NCBI GenBank assembly: GCA_964616755.1
Contig: CAZTSI010000016.1
Coordinates: forward strand, 1 to 64,000
Origin: CAYNFR01 sp964616755
GTDB taxonomy: Bacteria > Bacteroidota > Bacteroidia > Chitinophagales > Saprospiraceae
DNA: 64,000 nucleotides
Reading direction: 5' to 3'
In this document: positions 33,856-43,195 of the stretch, in pieces
Layout: each line of letters opens with the position of its first letter
Numbering within the stretch: position 1 is the first letter of the stretch
Translations under genes and position numbers: made by a program
The notes under the pieces: generated by a model
The model's input: the letters and a program-made list of their open reading frames with translations, nothing else
Databases searched by the model: none
What the model was told of the DNA's origin: nothing

Positions 33856-35299
33856 CAAAGTGCTCAATATAATGTACAATACGATTCAAAAAAGTGCCCC
33901 CTAAAAAACCATCAATAACTCTGTGATCAAACGATAAAGATAAATACATCATATGTCGAATTGAAATAATATCACCCTGCGAGGTCTCTTCTACAATAGC
34001 TCTCTTTTGAATAGCCCCGATAGCTAATATAGCTAGCTGAGGCTGGTTGATAATAGGGGTACCGATGAGATTGTTAAACGTGCCAATATTGCTGATCGTG
34101 AAGCTGCCACCTTGTATTTCGTCTGGCCGCAACTGGTTAGTACGCGCCCGAGCCGTCAAATCATTCATTGCCTTAGTCAAACCAAGGAGGTTGAGTTCGT
34201 CGGCCTTTTTGATAACTGGCACGACGAGGTTGCCCGAATCCATAGCCGTAGCAATACCCAAGTGAATGGAGCTGTTTAAGATAATGTTATCTCCTTCAAG
34301 GCGTGCATTGATCAATGGGAACTCACGAATGGCCTTTATAACTACTTCAGCCAAAATGGGTGAGTACGTCAGGCGCTCACCAAGTTTTGCCTCAAAAGAA
34401 TCCTTTACTCTATTTCGCCACTGTACTATATTGGAGACATTCGCCTCTACAACAGACGTGACATGGGGTGATGTCTGTACGGACTGAACCATATGTTGCG
34501 CAATCAGTCTTCGCGTCCGATCCATCGGTATCTTCTTTGTGGATTCATCAGTTGCAATTGGGTTTGATAGCTGAAATGGTTTTGCGTCTCCATCAACTTC
34601 AAGAAGTTGCACAGTCTGCGCTATTTGTGCATGTGTTAACTGCTTTTGAGTGTCTTTTGGAGCATTTTGGCTACTGTATGCATCAACCACAAGAAGTATA
34701 TCAGATTTTGTAACCCTTCCTCTAGGCCCTGTTCCCTTTAGCAAAGATAATTGATCTACTGTCAGTCCATTAGCACGAGCAATATTGCGCACCAAGGGTG
34801 AAAACCAACGTCCTAGGAGTTGACTCGGATATGAGGCCGTTGACCTGTAGGCTGGAATGTTTTGAGTTAAGGGTGGCAAAAACTCCGTTTGCAATCTACT
34901 TTGCTCAATATTGTCATTCCGATTATTTGAGATCGCAGAGGCATGTAAGAGTTCGTTTGTCTCTTCTTTTATATTCTCTGGTCCTTCTATATTGCTCGAA
35001 GCTGCCTCGGTTGATAATGTAGGCGCAGATGTTGTTTTGACGCTCTTGATACTACTGACATTTGTTTCTATAATGGCTACGATATTTCCAATCGAAACTA
35101 CGCTATCTACGGGAGTAACTATTTCTATTAATACGCCTGATACCGGACACGGAACTTCTGAGTCTACTTTATCTGTGGCAATTTCAAGGATAATTTCATC
35201 TTCTTCGATGCTATCGCCAATAGATTTGTGCCATGCAATGATGGTTGCTTCGATGATACTCTCACCCATTTTTGGCAACACCAGTTCATAAAGAGCCAT
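33836..35299 (-). CDS. 2-oxo acid dehydrogenase E2 component (dihydrolipoamide acyltransferase)
   Basis: 487 residues. Lipoyl domain (1-80) with lipoylated Lys44 in ATDKVDSEVP; a long Ala/Ser/Glu linker; a peripheral-subunit binding domain (about 165-205, SPLVRNIARANGLTVDQL); and the catalytic domain ending with HRVIDG (His459, Asp463). Transfers acyl groups to CoA within a pyruvate, 2-oxoglutarate or branched-chain complex; the sequence around the lipoyl site resembles branched-chain/generic E2 of Bacteroidota, but the substrate is uncertain. No E1 or E3 gene is adjacent. The PorE-like gene overlaps its end. Confidence 0.94.
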   Translation of the reverse strand: MALYELVLPKMGESIIEATIIAWHKSIGDSIEEDEIILEIATDKVDSEVPCPVSGVLIEIVTPVDSVVSIGNIVAIIETNVSSIKSVKTTSAPTLSTEAASSNIEGPENIKEETNELLHASAISNNRNDNIEQSRLQTEFLPPLTQNIPAYRSTASYPSQLLGRWFSPLVRNIARANGLTVDQLSLLKGTGPRGRVTKSDILLVVDAYSSQNAPKDTQKQLTHAQIAQTVQLLEVDGDAKPFQLSNPIATDESTKKIPMDRTRRLIAQHMVQSVQTSPHVTSVVEANVSNIVQWRNRVKDSFEAKLGERLTYSPILAEVVIKAIREFPLINARLEGDNIILNSSIHLGIATAMDSGNLVVPVIKKADELNLLGLTKAMNDLTARARTNQLRPDEIQGGSFTISNIGTFNNLIGTPIINQPQLAILAIGAIQKRAIVEETSQGDIISIRHMMYLSLSFDHRVIDGFLGGTFLNRIVHYIEHFDDNREI

Positions 35300-35319
35300 A
35301 ACAATCTACTATTGAATGA

Positions 35320-35327
35320 CAAAAGTA
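35320..35327 (-). promoter_or_regulatory. -7 promoter element of the E2/PorE-like unit
   Basis: On the minus strand TACTTTTG matches TAnnTTTG exactly, 20 bp before the E2 start codon. It lies in a 132-bp divergent region shared with the hupE promoter. Confidence 0.55.
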
Positions 35328-35394
35328 GGCATTCTATCTTTGTCGATATGGTAAAACAACTGACCCAATCTAAGACAACATGATGAAGGTGTAC

Positions 35395-35402
35395 TATATT
35401 TG
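35395..35402 (+). promoter_or_regulatory. -7 promoter element of the hupE unit
   Basis: TATATTTG matches TAnnTTTG exactly, 29 bp before the ATG at 35432. Confidence 0.55.
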
Positions 35403-35431
35403 GGCACACTCTTGTAAAATAATTTGAAGAC

Positions 35432-36001
35432 ATGTTCAAGATTTATCTTCAATTGGGTTTTGATCATATTTTGGATATCAATGGATACGATCATATTTTA
35501 TTTGTCATAGCTTTATGTGCGGTTTATCCTTTCACAGAATGGCGTAAGATTCTCATCTTGGTTACAGCTTTTACCGTGGGTCATAGTTTGACCCTGGCCT
35601 TATCTGCCATGAATATTGTTACCGTAAATGCCGAATTGATCGAGTTTTTGATCCCCCTGACTATTTTAGCCACAGCAATTTTTAATGTAGTGCAGCCTAA
35701 TTATGAAGCTGGCAGCGCAAGACAAACAAAGATAAAATATCTTCTTGCCTTAGGGTTTGGTTTGATTCATGGCATGGGTTTTTCAAACTATTTTAAGGCC
35801 TTACTTGGTGCAGAAGAATCCATTGTTCAACCCCTACTCGCCTTTAATATTGGTGTCGAGCTAGGGCAAATAATCATCGTATTGATGACCCTACTCATCG
35901 GCTATTTACTGACTACCTACATGAGGGCAAAACAACGCGATTGGAATCTTTTTGTATCTGGAGCGGCAGCTGGTATAGCCCTCAGCTTAATGATTGGTTG
36001 A
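35432..36001 (+). CDS. HupE/UreJ-family membrane protein
   Basis: 189 residues with about six hydrophobic segments. Conserved family positions are present: GFDHILDINGYDHILFV near the N-terminus, FTVGHSLTLALS and the histidine motif GLIHGMGFS with a following FNIGVELGQ. HupE and UreJ proteins are nickel or cobalt permeases, and this shorter Bacteroidota branch is often found with DUF6702 genes, as here. It probably moves a divalent metal across the inner membrane; which metal is not evident. It leads a same-strand run of five genes. Confidence 0.85.
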   Translation: MFKIYLQLGFDHILDINGYDHILFVIALCAVYPFTEWRKILILVTAFTVGHSLTLALSAMNIVTVNAELIEFLIPLTILATAIFNVVQPNYEAGSARQTKIKYLLALGFGLIHGMGFSNYFKALLGAEESIVQPLLAFNIGVELGQIIIVLMTLLIGYLLTTYMRAKQRDWNLFVSGAAAGIALSLMIG

Positions 36002-36135
36002 TCAGTATTTAGTTTTTGCTATCATTATGAACCCTTCACCCAACTTGCGCCTAGCTCTGGTCGTATAAGAAGCAATGATCGTTATCTGATAGATAGGGTC
36101 AGTTTTTAATGTGTTAATTCAAAATTCCATCTATT

Positions 36136-37422
36136 ATGAAACAATTCCTCCTTCTACTGCTTGCAAGCGTTACAATCTTTAGTGCCTGTACAGAAGATGA
36201 ATGTACTAGTACTTATGTTTACGAAGTGCTAACGCCTGTGTATAAAACGATGACTGAAATCAATGAAGATATAAAATTTTCCCCTGAACGAGTTCTCGAG
36301 AAGCCGGGCAAAATCTATTATTACGACAAGTATATTTTGATCAATGAATCAGAACAAGGAGTTCATATTTATGATAACAGTGACATTCGACGCCCAGTCA
36401 AGAAGGGTTTTCTAGAAATACCTGGGAATATCGATATCGCTATGACCTCTCATTACATCTATGCGGATATGACCTTTAATATTGTTGTCATCGATATTGC
36501 AGACATTTCAAAACCAAGCGTTGTTAATGTACTTAACCAAGTAAAAGAGGAATGGTGGCCTAAGGATGATCAAGGACGATTCATTACTCAACTTAAACTC
36601 AGTGAAACAACCCAGAGCTTTCCATGTGGAACCAATTATGGCCCAGTCTTTTATGATAAGGGAAGCTTTTTTCTAGATTCTAATGTCGCACGGTCTTCTA
36701 GTGGTGGCTTTGGCTCGTTGGCGCCGTTGCTTCGCAGTGTTCCAGAATTTAATACCAATGGTACAGCCGGCTCGCTATCTCGTATGGCCCTGTTTGACGG
36801 ATATTTCTACTATGTTAACACCTCCGTGATGCATGTGTTTGATGTATCAACCCCCGACAAGCCAGAAAAATTGAATGAAGTGAATATGCAATGGGGCGTG
36901 GAAACTATTTTCCCCTATGAAGATAAACTATTTATCGGCGCTAATAATGGTATGCATATTTACGATAATCAAGACAAGTCAAGCCCTGTGTTTTTATCGA
37001 CGTTCGCTCATGCTCGTGCTTGCGATCCAGTGGCCGTAGAGGGCAAAACAGCCTATGTGACCCTGCGGGACGGGACGGAATGCGAGACGTTTATCAATCA
37101 ATTAGATATTGTAGATGTGAGTGATGTATTAAAGCCTACGCTCATAAAATCATACCCCATGCATCATCCCATCGGTCTTTCCGTTAGAAATAACATCCTA
37201 TACTTGTGTGAAGACGATCATGGGCTTAAAATATTCGATGTTACAGATCCTCTTTCCGTAGATAAAAACCTAATTGGCGCTGTAAAAGACTATCAAGCAC
37301 AAGACGTTATTTCACTTAGTGATCGTCTTCTCTTGATGGTCGGCGCGGATGGTTTTTATCAATTCGACACCAAAAATCCTGCGAAGCCTGAAATATTAAG
37401 TACGATCAAAATTGGGCAATGA
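36136..37422 (+). CDS. LVIVD-repeat lipoprotein
   Basis: 428 residues, lipobox FSAC (Cys18). The chain consists of LVIVD-type repeats that build a beta-propeller: GVHIYDNSDIRRPV, IVVIDIADISKPSV, MHVFDVSTPDKPE, GMHIYDNQDKSSP, LDIVDVSDVLKPT, LKIFDVTDPLS and a last FYQFDTKNPAKPE. Two cysteines (in FPCGTN and ARACDP) may form a disulfide. Such proteins sit on the outer membrane or surface; a binding function is assumed. The next gene's ATG overlaps its stop (ATGA), so translation is coupled. Confidence 0.85.
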   Translation: MKQFLLLLLASVTIFSACTEDECTSTYVYEVLTPVYKTMTEINEDIKFSPERVLEKPGKIYYYDKYILINESEQGVHIYDNSDIRRPVKKGFLEIPGNIDIAMTSHYIYADMTFNIVVIDIADISKPSVVNVLNQVKEEWWPKDDQGRFITQLKLSETTQSFPCGTNYGPVFYDKGSFFLDSNVARSSSGGFGSLAPLLRSVPEFNTNGTAGSLSRMALFDGYFYYVNTSVMHVFDVSTPDKPEKLNEVNMQWGVETIFPYEDKLFIGANNGMHIYDNQDKSSPVFLSTFAHARACDPVAVEGKTAYVTLRDGTECETFINQLDIVDVSDVLKPTLIKSYPMHHPIGLSVRNNILYLCEDDHGLKIFDVTDPLSVDKNLIGAVKDYQAQDVISLSDRLLLMVGADGFYQFDTKNPAKPEILSTIKIGQ

Positions 37423-37976
37423 TGCGACTGTCGATGTTATTAGGTACTATCATGCTAGTCGGTAATTTGCATGCTCAATCTGAAGATGGTTTTTGGCAAA
37501 GAACTAATTATTCTCTAGAGTTGAGCGCTAATACAAGCAAATCGGAGTCATCGATGAGTGCGGACTTTTCAGCGTGGTATTTTCCGGTGAAAAGCTGGGG
37601 CTTCGGGCCCACAGGATCATTTTGGGGTACAAGCGCTCCAATTAATGCTACGATAATGAATTATGGTCTGAGCACCATAGCGCTTTGGAAAGTCGGGGAA
37701 AAGGTGCAACTATTTGGTGAGCTCAGAGGGGGGTGGATTTATACGCAACTCTCAGATCGGGAAAACTACTTTCCGACAGAATTAGAGTTGGATCATAGTC
37801 TTTTTGTAGCACCCTCGGCGGGCATGATAATTACAACTCGCAGCCATCTGGGAATAAAAATTGGATTCGGTTTATATAGACATCGACTATCTCTTCTCTA
37901 TCCAGAAAGTTGGGGAAATCAGAAAACTGAGATGGACTATAACAGGATGAAATTTAGTGTAGGTTTGGTATTTTGA
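37419..37976 (+). CDS. Small outer membrane beta-barrel protein
   Basis: 185 residues; signal peptide ending LHAQ, then about eight amphipathic strands with aromatic girdle residues (YSLELSANTSKSES, STIALWKVGEKVQLFGELRGGWIY, SHLGIKIGFGLYRHRLSL) and a C-terminal Phe (FSVGLVF) typical of BAM substrates. It fits an OmpX/OmpA-size eight-strand barrel. It overlaps the LVIVD lipoprotein gene by 4 bp, so the two probably act together, for instance as a barrel with its surface lipoprotein partner (inference). Confidence 0.75.
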   Translation: MMRLSMLLGTIMLVGNLHAQSEDGFWQRTNYSLELSANTSKSESSMSADFSAWYFPVKSWGFGPTGSFWGTSAPINATIMNYGLSTIALWKVGEKVQLFGELRGGWIYTQLSDRENYFPTELELDHSLFVAPSAGMIITTRSHLGIKIGFGLYRHRLSLLYPESWGNQKTEMDYNRMKFSVGLVF

Positions 37977-38069
37977 TGAGATCCTTTTCTTAACGGAATA
38001 TTAATAATTCGCACAACGAGTAATCAAAGGCTACAGAAACTATTCGGACTTTGGAGTCGTTTAATTACT

Positions 38070-38555
38070 ATGTGGCGAGGAATTTTGTTAGCGGTCTTTA
38101 GTCTTGTGATGCTTCCTACAACTAGGGCACATGAGCTTCATGTGAGCGTATGTGATATAGAGATCAAAGGAGGCAAAATTGAAATTACTTTCAAGACCTT
38201 TATCGATGATTTACAGTTAGCGCTTGGGTTAACACCTGGCGAAGAGGTGCCCTCAGGGTATAGTTCTGCTGAACAAATGATCGAAGAATATCTTAACAAA
38301 CATGTCAACATATACTTGAATGGAAAATTGCTTCAACTATCTATAGAGAGGGCGGATGGGTCGCTAGACAAATCCGTTTGGGTTTCCATTAAAAAAATGG
38401 AGATTCATGAACCTGTCAAACAATTAGTGATACAAAACCATTTCATGACTGAATTATATGGCGATCAGACAAATTTGGTCAATATCAAGTATGAGAAGGA
38501 ACGATCAATAATCCAATTTAACAAGAAAAAGAAAACGCATGAATTCAATTTTTAA
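38070..38555 (+). CDS. DUF6702 family periplasmic protein
   Basis: 161 residues with a signal peptide (ending TRAHELHVS) and a beta-rich body containing the family-like opening HELHVSVCDIEIKGGKIEIT, where the mature N-terminus begins near a histidine. DUF6702 is of unknown function and recurs in Bacteroidota near HupE/UreJ permeases; the histidine at the processed terminus could bind metal (inference). The MbnP-like gene starts within its end (17-bp overlap). Confidence 0.75.
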   Translation: MWRGILLAVFSLVMLPTTRAHELHVSVCDIEIKGGKIEITFKTFIDDLQLALGLTPGEEVPSGYSSAEQMIEEYLNKHVNIYLNGKLLQLSIERADGSLDKSVWVSIKKMEIHEPVKQLVIQNHFMTELYGDQTNLVNIKYEKERSIIQFNKKKKTHEFNF

Positions 38556-39291
38556 AAGCTTTATGTTGGTGGTTTTTAGCGTCGTTTTGCTAGAAAATTG
38601 TGCTTCCAAAGATGAAACAGAACTAACGATTTCATACAAACTGCAATATAATGGACAACCACTAGCTGCCTTTGAAGAAATAGAATATCCACGTGGATAC
38701 AAGGCCTTTTTTACGAAATACAGCTTTTATCTTTCAGAAATACAGCTGCTCAATGATACAAAGAGCGTGACGCTTACAGATGTTGAATTTGTCGACCTAT
38801 TGACGAATATGACTAAACAACAAGCGGCGATAGGGACACTTCGCACCTATAGTAACCTTCCTTATGATACGTATACTAGCCTTCGTTTTAATATTGGCCT
38901 TCCTGTTAATGTCAATGCCACTAACCCATCTTCTTATCCTGTTGGTACACCGTTGGCAAATACGGGCGAATACTGGGAAGGTTGGTCAAGTTATATAGTT
39001 CATAAAATTGAAGGTAAAGTAGATGATGACAATTCTGGGGCGTTCAAGACGGGTGTGGCTCTTCATCTTGGTTCTGATGTAACATTGACGCCAGTAACCA
39101 TAGATGCAAATATTGTCTTAAACAAAGAATCGCAGGAAATAAGCATCGTGTTTGATTTATTTGAGATTTTGAACGTGGATGATTCTTATTTTAATTTTGT
39201 TGAAACTCCTCAGGTACACCATCTCGGAGTGTTGCCTAGAGTACTGCCCCTTTTAGGCTCAACAGCTGAGCATGTAAGAGTAGAGATGTAA
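38539..39291 (+). CDS. MbnP-like lipoprotein
   Basis: 250 residues, lipobox ENCA (Cys21). The body shows MbnP-family features: the opening ISYKLQYNGQPL, a KYSFYLSEIQLL strand, LRFNIGLP, a GEYWEGWSSYIVHKIEGK segment with conserved tryptophans, and FKTGVALHLGSD. MbnP proteins occur with copper- or methanobactin-linked loci in methanotrophs and widely in Bacteroidota; the paired di-heme MbnH enzyme is not present here. It closes the hupE-led gene run, which points to metal handling in the envelope. Confidence 0.8.
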   Translation: MNSIFKSFMLVVFSVVLLENCASKDETELTISYKLQYNGQPLAAFEEIEYPRGYKAFFTKYSFYLSEIQLLNDTKSVTLTDVEFVDLLTNMTKQQAAIGTLRTYSNLPYDTYTSLRFNIGLPVNVNATNPSSYPVGTPLANTGEYWEGWSSYIVHKIEGKVDDDNSGAFKTGVALHLGSDVTLTPVTIDANIVLNKESQEISIVFDLFEILNVDDSYFNFVETPQVHHLGVLPRVLPLLGSTAEHVRVEM

Positions 39292-39925
39292 TAACTACCT
39301 CGTCATTCCCTGCCAAATAATCCCCATAAGATCTAATTTTTGGATGTGAGAATAAACGGCTAAGTCTATGTCCTTTATATAAGAGCTTTATAGCATCAAA
39401 GAGAAATTTGTCGTCGTTATCAGTTGACGGAGTTATATTCTATGCTAGAATAACTGACTTGGGATTATTCACCCCTTAATATATTTGATTATTTCAAGAA
39501 TTTCGCACCATGGCATATTATGAATAAAAGCCTAGAAATTGATGTGAAAAAGCGATCCATACGAACACCTTTGAGTTAGTTGGGTCTTCTCTTACCCTAA
39601 AGTTTTCTTGCTCCCGATTCTGATATGCAATAAGGTATACTTCGTTGACATATACAAAGCGAAGGCAGGATTATGAAGGCATACAAATTGTTGGGGGATG
39701 CACCCTTTGAAATATTTGTGGTCATGACATTAATCCAACAACCATTTTAGTATGATGAGCAAGTCTAGTGTAAACTGAGACTAGATACACAAATCTCTAT
39801 TGAGGCATTTCTGACCTACCCGGCGTAGACCTTTACTGCTTCCTTCACAATTCTGTGCATAGAGTCATTCCTCTGCGTCTATTAAGTATCCCTAGCCAAA
39901 GGTGTCGTAAGAGGTACTTTTACAT
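39292..39925. other. Spacer without a supportable gene
   Basis: No coding frame, tRNA-like structure or repeat seen. It separates the end of the hupE-led run from the terminator of the convergent T9SS cargo gene. Confidence 0.5.
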
Positions 39926-39957
39926 AAAAAAGGGGATACAATACTGCACCCCCTTTT
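39926..39957 (-). terminator. Rho-independent terminator of the dockerin-like T9SS protein gene
   Basis: CCCCTTTT (39950-39957) and AAAAGGGG (39928-39935) pair across a 14-nt loop; read on the minus strand the stem is followed by six T residues (39931-39926). It lies 23 bp after the stop codon. Confidence 0.75.
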
Positions 39958-39979
39958 ACTTCTATTCCTTAAGCTGCTA

Positions 39980-42900
39980 TTAGTCTAGCTTAATTATTTT
40001 CTTGGTGATAAGCTCATTAGCCAATTTAATCCTTACGAAATAAAGGCCGCTAGGAGCATGGCTCATTTGTCCTTCTCTATTGATATCAAGTTGAACAAGT
40101 CCAGATTGATTCAATAGATTGTATTGATGAATCAGTTTTCCATCTTGTGACATTATGCTCACGCTTATATTTTGACTTTCCGTTAATTGTAAAGATAAGA
40201 TGGTTGTTTCGCTAAATGGATTAGGATAAATCGATACATGCTCATTCGTCAATGAAATTTCTGAATACATCTCATTAATATCGACTCGCTCTAGTGTTGA
40301 CGAATAAGCCTCAGAGCGAAGGGCTGAATTAACCAAACGTACTTGATCATCGACATCTGCCTGTAGCGTAAACAAGATATCGCCTTTCTTTATGCTTTGA
40401 CCATTTGCAGCTGTCCAACTCAATACCATCTGATCATCAATCATATTGTAATGATCTGCGCTAAGCTCAAGGCTGCCTGGCTGCAATCTCAGTGCTTCTG
40501 GCAAAATGCCTTCAAAGTTCATCTGCATACCTCTAAGCACCATGTCACTTAAGGCTTTTACAATGAACTCTCTTCGATTGCCATTAGCATGCCCTTTGAC
40601 TATTTCAATATTAAATACGTCAGATGAACGCACAGTAGCACCAGCAGAAATTCGATTATCACCATTAATATCACCTACTTTTATGCCTACAAAGTCGGCA
40701 TTGTCAATGGTAGATGATTCGGTTTGTATCATCAAATAAGCTTCATACTTTAAAGGATTTGCCAAACTCTGCATATCTAGTGACTTAGGTACGAATACCC
40801 ATGAATCATTTTTGTCGAAGTTGTCTTTTACTCCTAGAATCACTCTTCTCAAGTCCACTAAATCAGCAGAAGTGATGGTCTGAGAAGCATTTACATCTGC
40901 TGCAATAAGATCATAGGGTGATTGAATTTTTCGCAATCCCAAAATATGTTGTTGAATAAGAATTAGGTCTAAGGTTGTAAGTCCGTCACCAACATTATCT
41001 GTCTTTTTGGGTACAATCATATATTCTTGATTCATATCCAGATCATTGAAACTGTACATTCCTTCAGCGCTTGATATCGATCGCTTATTGATGTTTGAGG
41101 TAGTCAATTGAACGGCTACATTTGACATACGAGCAGCAGATGCAGTTGCCATATTGCCAATGATGGCGCTTACCGATGTGCTGAGTACGTGTCGACCTTC
41201 TTCTTCGATACAACAACAATTGAATATTTCTACTTCGCCGATATTACTCTTGAAGTTTAGTGGATTAGATGTAAAGGAGGAGTCAAAGTCTATAAAAATA
41301 TCAGTCGCACCGCTCGTCTGCCGGACGTTTCCACTGCCGTCGACGCCTTGTAATCCATATACATCACAACGTCCTGGATCAGCTACAACATCACCACAAT
41401 TCATCGTGGCCCATATCATATCATCACATTCTATATCACCTCTGCTTCGATTACCCCTTGGTCCATAACTAACACCTCCGGATCCTGAACTTCCATAAAT
41501 TATTCCGTCTTCTTGCGCTGGGGCACTTTCGTCATTAATACCCACAAATATTCTCTTATCAAATCTCCATGCACCACCTTGAAAGACAAATTCAAAAACG
41601 CGCGACTTGTGGTCGTCACCTCTTTCGGCTATAAGTAATCTGTCACAACTACCGTTAAAGGCAAAATCAGTAATCTTCTTTTGTCTTCCTATTTCCAACG
41701 TAAACAATAAGGACTCCGCTCCATCATTCTCAATAAACCTGCCATCTCGATCTACGGTGACACTATATATATTCTTGGGTCTATTGGTTAAATTATCAAC
41801 ACCTGGGCCGGCATTTTCTCGGGCAAAGATCACCTTGACGGGTCGATCACAATTCATTACTTGAATACCCCAGATTCTCTCGGTACTATCTACTAATCCT
41901 CTTCCGTCGACAGTATGGTTGTAAGGCGCAAAGGGATCAAAAATATCCGTGATAATGCCGGTCTGACTGTTAATACTATAAATGCGACCATCTTCTAGAT
42001 TGGTGGCAAATAGATGATTGGATACTTTGTCATAAGCTATATTGCCAATACCATTTCCAGTGCGTGGCCTGTTTAACAATTCTTCTCTAGTAACTACATT
42101 ACACTCACGCGTATTTCCTGTATTAGGAATTCGATTCGTCCCTATAATTTGCGCGTTCGTTGGAAAGACATTGCCCGGCATTGCAATCGTATCGGTAACC
42201 ACAAATGGGGCAGCAGTAATTGCGGCTGGATTTGTATTAAACAATGATTTATAGATTCCGGCCGGACCAGCTGGACCCGAACACGATGGAGGCGGAAAAC
42301 CAACGGAAACAAAAGACTGAAAATCATAGGCATAAATATCAGATGCGGCTAAAAATATTTCTCCGACACGCGGATTTATTGCAAGTCCATACACCATACC
42401 TATTGCACCCAATGTCCATGCAGCAGGCCTAAGAATAGGTACAGGCGTTGCACCAGGGGTAACTGGCCTTGTCCAGTTGTCACCTCTAGGGGCTGTTTCA
42501 TTCGTTCGAACATCAATAATGGTGGCTATAGCATCTCCCGGCAAGGCAGCCGAACAGGTCACCACAGCATATCCGCACCACGGATTGATATCAACATCGC
42601 ATATGCCCGGTGATGGACAATCGCCCGTATTGTCGTCAATACTCAGCTCGACATCACAAAAGGTTGTATTGCCGCAACTATCTCTGACATACACACGAAC
42701 ATTACGTAAAAATCCCTCGTCACTAAAAAATATTCGATTCGGGACATCGGTATTAGCGTCAAATGAATACGTGATGCCCGCATCCCCACCCGTTCCATCA
42801 GGATTATTGCTCGCTTTGTAAATAAAATCCTTTGCCCAAATTTCTACCATGCAGACATCAGGCATAAAAGTGGTGTTTAGATCTACACAAAAAATGCTGG

Positions 42901-43018
42901 GCGGAGTGTTATCATTTGCACAATTTTGTGCGGCGATATTCCCTAAGGTCAAAAGTGGTGCCAGCACCATGAGACGCGACCAAATCCCAGTAAATAGTTG
43001 CCTTGTAGTTTTCATCAT
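39980..43018 (-). CDS. T9SS-exported dockerin-like repeat protein
   Basis: 1012 residues; signal peptide ending IAAQ, then an HYR-like domain (about 33-130, with TPPSIFCVDL and VRVYVRDSCGNTTFCDVELS), a large central region with propeller-like strands (GNIAYDKVSNHLFATNLEDGRIYSI), a dockerin-type pair (about 660-730, DGLTTLDLILIQQHILG and ADVNASQTITSADLVDLRRVILG) followed by VGDINGDNRIS, a cohesin-like stretch, and a type A T9SS sorting domain at the end (PNPFSETT..GLYFVRIKLANELITKKIIKL). It is therefore secreted and attached to the surface. Such proteins are typical of Saprospiria; a specific role is not evident. Confidence 0.88.
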   Translation of the reverse strand: MMKTTRQLFTGIWSRLMVLAPLLTLGNIAAQNCANDNTPPSIFCVDLNTTFMPDVCMVEIWAKDFIYKASNNPDGTGGDAGITYSFDANTDVPNRIFFSDEGFLRNVRVYVRDSCGNTTFCDVELSIDDNTGDCPSPGICDVDINPWCGYAVVTCSAALPGDAIATIIDVRTNETAPRGDNWTRPVTPGATPVPILRPAAWTLGAIGMVYGLAINPRVGEIFLAASDIYAYDFQSFVSVGFPPPSCSGPAGPAGIYKSLFNTNPAAITAAPFVVTDTIAMPGNVFPTNAQIIGTNRIPNTGNTRECNVVTREELLNRPRTGNGIGNIAYDKVSNHLFATNLEDGRIYSINSQTGIITDIFDPFAPYNHTVDGRGLVDSTERIWGIQVMNCDRPVKVIFARENAGPGVDNLTNRPKNIYSVTVDRDGRFIENDGAESLLFTLEIGRQKKITDFAFNGSCDRLLIAERGDDHKSRVFEFVFQGGAWRFDKRIFVGINDESAPAQEDGIIYGSSGSGGVSYGPRGNRSRGDIECDDMIWATMNCGDVVADPGRCDVYGLQGVDGSGNVRQTSGATDIFIDFDSSFTSNPLNFKSNIGEVEIFNCCCIEEEGRHVLSTSVSAIIGNMATASAARMSNVAVQLTTSNINKRSISSAEGMYSFNDLDMNQEYMIVPKKTDNVGDGLTTLDLILIQQHILGLRKIQSPYDLIAADVNASQTITSADLVDLRRVILGVKDNFDKNDSWVFVPKSLDMQSLANPLKYEAYLMIQTESSTIDNADFVGIKVGDINGDNRISAGATVRSSDVFNIEIVKGHANGNRREFIVKALSDMVLRGMQMNFEGILPEALRLQPGSLELSADHYNMIDDQMVLSWTAANGQSIKKGDILFTLQADVDDQVRLVNSALRSEAYSSTLERVDINEMYSEISLTNEHVSIYPNPFSETTILSLQLTESQNISVSIMSQDGKLIHQYNLLNQSGLVQLDINREGQMSHAPSGLYFVRIKLANELITKKIIKLD

Positions 43019-43128
43019 TGTTCTAATTAATTGTCTATTAATAAAATAACCACCTCTTTTTTGTAGAGGCAGTGCATCTTAACTCAGGGGTCAACGGATT
43101 TTACTGTAAAGTGGGATATTCTGAAAAG

Positions 43129-43136
43129 CAAATATA
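43129..43136 (-). promoter_or_regulatory. -7 promoter element of the T9SS dockerin-like gene
   Basis: On the minus strand TATATTTG is an exact TAnnTTTG match 110 bp before the start codon, implying a leader of about 100 nt. The leader contains a 5-bp hairpin, CCTCT/AGAGG (about 43058-43074). Confidence 0.5.
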
Positions 43137-43195
43137 TTACGATTATTTATAATACATAACTTATTGATAAATAATTTATCAAATATTATGATTAT

